A stretch of 64,000 bases of DNA from Mytilus californianus (Eukaryota; Mollusca; Bivalvia; Mytilida; Mytilidae), in contig NW_026262668.1 of assembly GCF_021869535.1 (NCBI RefSeq), positions 21,891,732-21,955,731 on the forward strand, written 5' to 3'. Position numbers and translations under genes: made by a program. How positions within the stretch are numbered: position 1 is the first letter of the stretch; each line of letters begins with the position of its first letter. Below are positions 55,201 to 64,000 of this stretch, piece after piece. The notes beneath the pieces were generated by a model. It searched no databases. It saw only the letters and a list, made by a program, of their open reading frames with translations, and was not told the DNA's origin.

Positions 55201-58200
55201 TTGATTTATTTCATTTTATATATTTTCATGTAAATTGTTGTATATATATTTATTTTTTATATAGGTTTCTTTAAAGAATTGATGGTAAGGTAGCTGCGGA
55301 ACAATAGCTCTTAGGTCATTCTAATATATCATAAGAACCTAATTGAGAGCTATGGTTCTGCACCTAATAGTAAGATTGGTTGATTTATTTCATTTTGTAT
55401 ATTTTCATGTATATTGTTGTAAATATATTTATTTATATTGTTGTAAATATATTTATTTTTCATATAGGTTTCCTCAAAGAATTGATGGTGAGGTCGCTGC
55501 GGAACCGTAGCTCTTAGGTCCTTGTGATATTTTTTGACTATTTGAGGACCATCTATGTTCAATAAATATCATAAGGACCAAAGAGCTATGGTTCCACAGC
55601 TATAAATAGTATGGTTGGTTGATCTATTTCATTTTATATTTTCATGTATATTGTTGTATATATATTTATTTTTTAAATAGGTTTCTTCAAAGAATTGATG
55701 GTAAGGTAACTGCGGAACCGTAGCTCTTAGGTCTTTATAATATATCATAAGGACCTAATTAAGAGCTACGATTCCGCACCTAATAGTAAGATTGGTTGAT
55801 TTATTTCATTTTATATATTTTCATGTATATTGTTGTATATATATTTATTTTTGATATAGGTTTCTTCAAAGAATTGATGGTAAGGTAGCTGCGGAACCAT
55901 AGCTCTTAGGTCTTTATAATATATCATAAGATCATATGGACCTAATTAAGAGCTATGGTTCTGCACCTAATAGTAAGATTGGTAGATTTATTTCATTTTA
56001 TTTATTTTCATGTATATTGTTGTATATTTATTTATTTTTATATAGGTTTCTTCAAAGAATTGATGGTAAGGTAGCTGCGGAACCTTAGGTCTTTATAATA
56101 TATCATAAGGACTTAATTAAGAGCTATGGTTCCTCACCTAATAGTAAGATTCGTTGATTTTTTTCATTTTATATATTTTCATGGATATTGTTGTATATAT
56201 ATTTATTTTTTATATAGGTTTCTTCAAAGAATTAATGGTAAGGTAGCTGTGGAATCATAGCTCTTAAGTCTTTATAATATATCATAAGGACCTGATTAAG
56301 AGCTATGGTTCGGACCCTAATAGTAAGATTGGTTGATTTATTTCATTTTATATATTTTCATATGTATATGGTTGTATATATATTTATTTTTTATATAGGT
56401 TTCTTCAAAGAATTGATGGTAAGGTAGCTGCGGAACCGTAGCTCTTAGGTCTTTATGATATATCATAAGGACCTAATTAAGAGCTATGGTTCCGCACCTA
56501 ATAGTAAGATTAGTTGGTTTATTTCATTTTATATATTTTCAAGTATATTGTTGTATATATATTTATTTTTTATATAGGTTTCTTCAAAGAATTGATGGTA
56601 AGGTAGCTGTGGAACTGTAGCTCTTAGGTCTTTATAATATATCATAAGGACCTAATTAAGAGCTATGGTTCCGCACCATATAGTAAGATTGGTTGATTTA
56701 TTTCTTTTTATATATTTTCATGTATATTGTTGTATATATATTTATTTTTTATATAGGTTTCTTCAAAGAATTGATGGTAAAGTAGCTGTGGAACCGTAGC
56801 TCTTAGGTCTTTATAATATATCATAAGGACCTAATTAAGAGCTACGGTTCCGCACCTAATAGTAAGATTGGTTGATTATTTTCATTTTATATATTTTCAT
56901 GGATATTGTTGTATATATATTTATTTTTTATATAGGTTTCTTCAAAGAATTGATGGTAAGGTAGCTGCCGAACAGTAGCTCTTAGGTCTTTATAATATAT
57001 CATAAGGACCTAATTAAGAGCTATGGTTCCGCACCTAATAGTAAGATTGGTTGATTTATTTCATTTTATATATTTTCATGTGTATATGGTTGTATGTATG
57101 TATATGGTTGTATATATATTTATTTTTAATATAGGTTTCTTCAAAGAATTGATGGTAAGGTAGCTGTGGAACGTTGCTCTTAAGTCTTTATAATATATCA
57201 TAAGGACCTAATTAAGAGCTATGGTTCCGCACCTAATAGTAAGATTAGTTGATTTATTTCATTTTATATATTTTCATGTATATTGTTGTATATATATTTA
57301 TTTTTTATATAGGTTTCTTCAAAGAATTGATGGTAAGGTAGCTGTGGAACGTTGCTCTTAAGTCTTTATAATATATCATAAGGACCTAATTAAGAGCTAT
57401 GGTTCCGCACCTAATAGTAAGATTAGTTGATTTATTTCATTTTATATATTTTCATGTATATTGTTTTATATATATTTATGTTTTATATAGGTTTCTTCAA
57501 AGAATTGATGGTAAGGTAGCTGTGGAACCGTAGCTCTTAGGTCTTTACAATATATCATAAGGACCTAATTAAGAGCTACGGTTCTGCACCTAATAGTAAG
57601 ATTGGTTGATTATTTTCATTTTATATATTTTCATGGATATTGTTGTATATATATTTATTTTTTATATAGGTTTCTTCCAAGAATTGATGGTAAGGTAGCT
57701 GTGGAACCGTAGCTCTAAGTCTTTATAATATATCATAAGGACCTAATTAAGAGCTATGGTTCCGCACCTAATAGTAAGATTGGTTGATTTATTTTTTATA
57801 TAGGTTTCTTCAAAGAATTGATGGTAAGGTAGCTGCAGAACCGTAGGTCTTAGGTCTTTATGATATATCATAAGGACCTAATTAAGAACTATTGTTCCGC
57901 ACCTAATAGTAAGATTGGTGGATTTATTTCATTTTATATATTTTCATGGATATTGTTGTATATATATTTATTTTTTATAAAGGTTTCTTCATACAATTAA
58001 TGGTAAGGTAGCTGTTGAACCGTAGCTCTTAGGTCTTTATAATATATCATAAGGACCTAATTAAGAGCTATAGTTCCGCACCATATAGTAAGATTGGTTG
58101 ATTTATTTCATTTTATATATTTTCATGGATATTGTTGTATATATATTTATTTTTTATATAGGTTTCTTCAAAGAATTGATGGTAAGGTAGCTGTGGAACC

Positions 58201-59530
58201 GTAGCTCTTAGGTCTTTACAATATATCATAAGGACCTTATTAAGAGCTATGGTTCCGCACCTAATAGTAAGATTGGTTGATTTATTTCATTTTATATATT
58301 TTCATGTATATTGTTGTATATATATTTATTTTTTATATAGGTTTCTTCAAAGAATTGATGGTAAGATAACTGCAGAACCATAGTGCTTAGGTCTTTGCTA
58401 TATATCATAAGGACCTAATTAAGAGCTATGGATCCACACTTATAGTAAGATTGGTTAATTTATTTCATTTTATATATTTTCATGTGTATATGGTTGTATA
58501 TAAATTTATTTTTTAAAAAGGTTTCTTCAAAGAATTGATGGTAAGGTAACTGCGGAACCGTAGCTCTTAGGTCTTTATAATATATCATAAGGACCTAATT
58601 AAGAGCTATGGTTCCGCACCTAATAGTAAGATTGGTTGATTTATTTCATTTTATATATTTTCATGTATATTGTTGTATTTATATTTATTTTTTATATAGG
58701 TTTCTTCAAAGAATTGATGGTAAGGTAGCTGTGGAACTGTAGCTCTTAGGTCTTTATAATATAACATAAGGACCTAATTAAGAGCTATGGTTCCGCACCT
58801 AATAGTAAGATTGGTTGATTTATTTCATTTTATATATATTTTCATGTATATTGTTGTATATATATTTATTTTTTATATAGGTTTCTTCAAAGAATTGATG
58901 GTAAGGTAGCTGTGGAACCGTAGCTCTTAAGTCTTTATAATATATCATAAGGACCTAATTAAGAGCTATGGATCCGCACCTAATAGTAAGATTGGTTGAT
59001 TTATTACATTTTATATATTTTCATGTATATTGTTGTATATATATTTATTTTTTATATAGGTTTCTTCAAAGAATTGATGGTAAGGTAGCTGCAGAACCGT
59101 AGCTCTTATGTCTTTATAATATATCATACGGACCTAATTAAATTCTATGGTTCCGCACCTAATAGTAAGATCGGTTGAATTATTTCATTTTATATATTTT
59201 CATGGATATTGTTGTATATATATTTATTTTTTATATAGGTTTCTTCAAAGAATTGATGGTAAGGTAGCTGTGGAACCGTAGCTCTTAGGTCTTTACAATA
59301 TATCATAAGGACCTAATTAAGAGCTACGGTTCTGCACCTAATAGTAAGATTGGTTGATTATTTTCATTTTATATATTTTCATGGATATTGTTGTATATAT
59401 ATTTATTTTTTATATAGGTTTCTTCCAAGAATTGATGGTAAGGTAGCTGTGGAACTGTAGCTCTAAGTCTTTATAATATATCATAAGGACCTAATTAAGA
59501 GCTATGGTTCCGCACCTAATAGTAAGATTG
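52239..59530. repeat. About 1.75-kb higher-order unit marked by a short monomer
   Basis: A monomer lacking about 45 bp of linker ('ggttgatttattttttatat' straight to the core) occurs at about 34,521, 52,239, 53,984, 57,781 and 59,530. The spacing 52,239-53,984 is 1,745 bp and 57,781-59,530 is 1,749 bp. The intervening monomer variants ('cttcatacaattaatgg', 'gcaccatatagtaag', 'ctttgctatatatcat') follow the same order, so a ten-monomer unit was duplicated in tandem twice. Confidence 0.85.
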
Positions 59531-62500
59531 GTTGATTTATTTTTTATATAGGTTTCTTCAAAGAATTGATGGTAAGGTAGCTGCAGAACCGTAGCTCTTA
59601 GGTCTTTATGATATATCATAAGGACCTAATTAAGAACTATTGTTCCGCACCTAATAGTAAGATTGGTGGATTTATTTCATTTTATATATTTTCATGGATA
59701 TTGTTGTATATATATTTATTTTTTATAAAGGTTTCTTCATACAATTAATGGTAAGGTAGCTGTTGAACCGTAGCTCTTAGGTCTTTATAATATATCATAA
59801 GGACCTAATTAAGAGCTATAGTTCCGCACCATATAGTAAGATTGGTTGATTTATTTCATTTTATATATTTTCATGGATATTGTTGTATATATATTTATTT
59901 TTTATATAGGTTTCTTCAAAGAATTGATGGTAAGGTAGCTGTGGAACCGTAGCTCTTAGGTCTTTACAATATATCATAAGGACCTAATTAAGAGCTATGG
60001 TTCCGCACCTAATAGTAAGATTGGTTGATTTATTTCATTTTATATATTTTCATGTATATTGTTGTATATATATTTATTTTTTATATAGGTTTCTTCAAAG
60101 AATTGATGGTAAGATAACTGCAGAACCATAGTGCTTAGGTCTTTGCTATATATCATAAGGACCTAATTAAGAGCTATGGATCCGCACTTATAGTAAGATT
60201 GGTTAATTTATTTCATTTTATATATTTTCATGTGTATATGGTTGTATATAAATTTATTTTTTAAAAAGGTTTCTTCAAAGAATTGATGGTAAGGTAACTG
60301 CGGAACCGTAGCTCTTAGGTCTTTATAATATATCATAAGGACCTAATTAAGAGCTATGGTTCCGCACCTAATAGTAAGATTGGTTGATTTATTTCATTTT
60401 ATATATTTTCATGTATATTGTTGTATTTATATTTATTTTTTATATAGGTTTCTTCAAAGAATTGATGGTAAGGTAGCTGTGGAACTGTAGCTCTTATGTC
60501 TTTATAATATAACATAAGGACCTAATTAAGAGCTATGGTTCCGCACCTAATAGTAAGATTGGTTGATTTATTTCATTTTATATATATTTTCATGTATATT
60601 GTTGTATATATATTTATTTTTTATATAGGTTTCTTCAAAGAATTGATGGTAAGGTAACTGCAGAACCATAGCGCTTAGGTCTTTATAATATATCATAAGG
60701 ACCTAATTAAGAGCTATGGATCCGCACCTAATAGTAAGATTGGTTGATTTATTACATTTTATATATTTTCATGTATATTGTTGTATATATATTTATTTTT
60801 TATATAGGTTTCTTCAAAGAATTGATGGTAAGGTAGCTGCAGAACCGTAGCTCTTATATCTTTATAATATATCATAAGGACCTAATTAAATTCTATGGTT
60901 CCGCACCTAATAGTAAGATCGGTTGAATTATTTCATTTTATATATTTTCATGGATATTGTTGTATATATATTTATTTTTTATATAGGTTTCTTCAAAGAA
61001 TTGATGGTAAGGTAGCTGTGGAACCGTAGCTCTTGAGTCTTTATAATATATCATAAGGACCTAATTAAGAGCTATGGTTCCGCACCTAATAGTAAGATTA
61101 GTTGATTTATTTCATTTTATATATTTTCATGTATATTGTTGTATATATATTTATTTTTTATATAGGTTTCTTCAAAGAATTGATGGTAAGGTAGCTGTGG
61201 AATAGTAGCTCTTAAGTCTTTATAATATATCATAAGGACCTAATTAAGAGCTATGGTTCCGCACCTAATAGAAAGATTGGTTGATTTATTTCATTTTATA
61301 TATTTTCATGTATATTGTTGTATATATATTTATTTTTTAATTGGGTAATTGGGTTTCTTCAAAGAATTGATGGTAAGATAACTGCAGAACCATAGCGCTT
61401 AGGTCTTTACTATATATCATAAGGACCTAATTAAGAGCTATGGATCTGCACCTAATAGTAAGATTGGTTGATTTATTTAATTTTATATATTTTCATGGAT
61501 ATTGTTGTATATATATTTATTTTTTATATAGGTTTCTTCAAAGAATTGATGGTAAGGTAGCTGCGGAACAGTAGCTCTTAGGTCTTTATAATATATCATA
61601 AGGACCTAATTAAGAGCTATGGTTCCGCACCTAATAGTAAGATTGGTTGATTTATTTCATTTTATATATTTTCATGTATATTGTTGTATATATATTTATT
61701 TTTTATATAGGTTTCTTCAAAGAATTGATGGTAAGATAACTGCAGAACCATAGTGCTTAGGTCTTTACTATATATCATAAGGACCTAATTAAGAGGTATG
61801 GATCCGCACTTATAGTAAGATTGGTTAATTTATTTCATTTTATATATTTTCATGTGTATATGGTTGTATATAAATTTATTTTTTAAATTGGTTTCTTCAA
61901 AGAATTGATGGTAAGGTAACTGCGGAACCGTAGCTCTTAGGTCTTTATAATATATCATAAGGACCTAATTAAGAGCTATGGTTCCGCACCTAATAGTAAG
62001 ATTAGTTGATTTATTTCATTTTATATATTTTCATGTATATTGTTGTATTTATATTTATTTTTTATATAGGTTTCTTCAAAGAATTGATGGTAAGGTAGCT
62101 GTGGAACTGTAGCTTTTAGGTCTTTATAATATAACATAAGGACCTAATTAAGAGCTATGGTTCCGCACCTAATAGTAAGATTGGTTGATTTATTTCATTT
62201 TATATATATTTTCATGGATATTGTTGTATATATATTTATTTTTTATATAGGTTTCTTCAAAGAATTGATGGTAAGGTAACTGCAGAACCATAGCGCTTAG
62301 GTCTTTATAATATATCATAAGGACCTAATTAAGAGCTATGGATCCGCACCTAATAGTAAGATTGGTTGATTTATTACATTTTATATATTTTCATGTATCT
62401 TGTTGTATATATATTTATTTTTTATATAGGTTTCTTCAAAGATTTGATGGTAAGGTAGCTGCAGAACCGTAGCTCTTATGTCTTTATAATATATCATAAG

Positions 62501-64000
62501 GACCTAATTAAGAGCTATGGTTCCGCACCTAATAGTAAGATTGGTTGATTTATTTCATTTTATATATTTTCATGTGTATATGGTTGTATATATATTTATT
62601 TTTTATATAGGTTTCTTCAAAGAATTGATGGTTAGGTAGCTGCGGAACCGTAGCTCTTAGGTCTTTATAATATATCATAAGGACCTCATTAAGAGCTAAG
62701 GTTCCGCACCTAATAGTAATATTAGTTGATTTATTTCATTTTATATATTTTGATGTATATTGTTGTATATATATTTATTTTTTATATAGGTTTCTTCAAA
62801 GAATTGATGGTAAGGTAGCTGTGGAATAGTAGCTCTTAAGTCTTTATAATATATCATAAGGACCTAATTAAGAGCTATGGTTCCGCACCTAATAGTAAGA
62901 TTGGTTGATTTATTTCATTTTATATATTTTCATGTATATTGTTGTATATATATTTATTTTTTAATTGGGTTTCTTCAAAGAATTGATGGTAAGATAACTG
63001 CAGAACCATAGCGCTTAGGTCTTTACTATATATCATAAGGACCTAATTAAGAGCTATGGATCCGCACCTAATAGTAAGATTGGTTGATTTATTTCATTTT
63101 ATATATTTTCATGCATATTGTTGTATATATATTTATTTTTTATATAGGTTTCTTCAAAGAATTGATGGTTAGGTAGCTGCGGAACCGTAGCTCTTAGGTC
63201 TTTATAATATATCATAAGGACCTAATTAAGAGCTAAGGTTCAGCACCTAATAGTAATATTAGTTGATTTATTTCATTTTATATATTTTGATGTATATTGT
63301 TGTATATATATTTATTTTTTATATAGGTTTCTTCAAAGAATTGATGGTAAGGTAGCTGCGGAATAGTAGCTCTTAAGTCTTTATAATATATCATAAGGAC
63401 CTAATTAAGAGCTATGGTTCCGCACCTAATAGTAAGATTGGTTGATTTATTTCATTTTATATATTTTCATGTATATTGTTGTTTATATATTTATTTTTTA
63501 ATTGGGTTTCTTCAAAGAATTGATGGTAAGATAACTGCAGAACCATAGAGCTTAGGTCTTTACTCTATATCATAAGGACCTTATTAAGAGCTATGGATCC
63601 GCACCTCATAGTAAGATTGGTTGATTTATTTAATTTTATATATTTTCATGGATATTGTTGTATATATATTTATTTTTTATATAGGTTTCTTCAAAGAATT
63701 GATGGTAAGGTAGTTGCGGAACCGTAGCTCTTAGGTCTTTATAATATATCATAAGGACCTAATTAAGAGCTTTGGTTCCGCACCTAATAAATTGATTAGT
63801 TGATTTATTTCATTTTATATATTTTCAGGTGTATATTGTTGTATATATATTTATTTTTTATATAGGTTTCTTCAAAGAGTTGATGGTAAGGTAGCTGCGG
63901 AACCATAGCTCTTAGGTCTTTATAATATATCATAAGGACCTAATCAAGAGCTATGGTTCCGCACCTAATAGTAAGATTGGTTGATTTATTTCATTTTATA
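56125..64000. repeat. Multi-kilobase block paralogous to 32,880-39,100
   Basis: Shared private variants in the same order: 'ttcctcacctaatag' (32,881; 56,127), 'gtggaatcatagctctta' (about 33,000; 56,247), 'gtatgtatgtatatgg' (33,845; 57,092), 'ttgggtaattgggtttc' (36,331; 61,350) and 'cgcacctcatagtaag' (38,588; 63,600). The offset grows by about 1.77 kb between 33 and 36 kb because this block holds one extra 1.75-kb unit. It is otherwise constant. Confidence 0.85.

Larger units (their letters stand above)
32008..64000. repeat. Satellite array, about 180-bp monomer, about 178 copies, open to the right
   Basis: Head-to-tail monomers; the marker 'gtttcttcaaagaattgatg' recurs about every 179-181 bp (32,067, 32,248, 32,427 and so on). 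Each monomer has a 20-nt core after 'tttattttttatatag', then 'gtaaggtagct', a palindrome of about 68 bp ('tgcggaaccgtagctctta' ... 'taagagctatggttccgca'), and an AT-rich linker with 'ttatttcattttatatattt'. Linkers come in at least three forms ('catgtatattgttg', 'catggatattgttg', 'catgtgtatatggttg'). No gene or interspersed repeat lies within the 32 kb. Open frames of about 70 codons inside it are monomer by-products. Confidence 0.97.

Noticed and set aside
32008-64000. CRISPR-like array
   Set aside because: The whole 180-bp unit is repeated, with no unique spacers, and the context is a eukaryotic genome.

Overview
The window is eukaryotic, AT-rich and dominated by repeats. It looks like a bivalve mollusc genome, most likely a mussel (Mytilus-like). 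The main reason is several copies of an interspersed repeat whose core (minus-strand reading 'gagacaactctccacaaga' at about 12,257) I recall as very common in mussel DNA, together with a tRNA-derived SINE with an intact B box, a (GTTCGTCT)n-type repeat and CR1-like LINE tails. That assignment rests on memory, not on a search. There is no operon structure, rRNA or functional tRNA gene, and no complete host gene.

Region by region. 1-2,718: a 5'-truncated, decayed LINE on the minus strand (LINE-A) with a short mussel repeat inserted in it. 2,719-9,990: AT-rich DNA with a SINE, a 77-bp foldback flanked by 10-bp direct repeats, fragments of two interspersed repeat families, three long poly-G runs and a small TIR element. 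9,992-12,250: a minisatellite of about 41 copies of a 55-bp unit with its own higher-order pattern, stopped by a longer mussel repeat (12,247-12,760). 13,081-16,170: more interspersed repeats, a possible TIR element, one convincing candidate host exon (15,190-15,357, plus strand), a foldback, a perfect 40-bp palindrome and a plus-strand LINE 3' tail.

16,700-27,9xx: a nested pair of retroelements. The host is a second minus-strand LINE (LINE-B). Its ORF1 has a coiled coil and an SGNH-esterase-like domain, followed by endonuclease, RT and a C-terminal Cys/His region, all broken by frameshifts. Inserted in ORF1 just after its 13th codon is a 5,750-bp tyrosine-recombinase retrotransposon of Ngaro type (21,946-27,695). 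It has split direct repeats A1 / B1-A2-B2 (A 415 bp, no difference found by eye; B 291 bp, one difference), a gag-like ORF, an RT-RNase H ORF and a tyrosine recombinase ORF. A canonical A AAA AAC slippery heptamer directly before the gag stop would fuse gag to RT by -1 frameshifting. The RT stop overlaps the likely recombinase ATG by 17 nt. The element looks young, but an in-frame TAA follows codon 9 of the best gag start.

27,735-32,007: low-complexity AT-rich DNA with an unrecognised ORF fragment, weak candidate exons and two interspersed repeats. 32,008-64,000: one continuous satellite array, about 178 monomers of about 180 bp, running off the right edge. Each monomer carries a near-perfect palindrome of about 68 bp that can fold as a hairpin. 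It also carries a 20-nt segment flanked by splice-acceptor-like and donor-like sequence. The array is a mosaic of nested duplications: 360-bp dimers, about 0.9 kb and 1.75 kb higher-order units, and multi-kilobase blocks.
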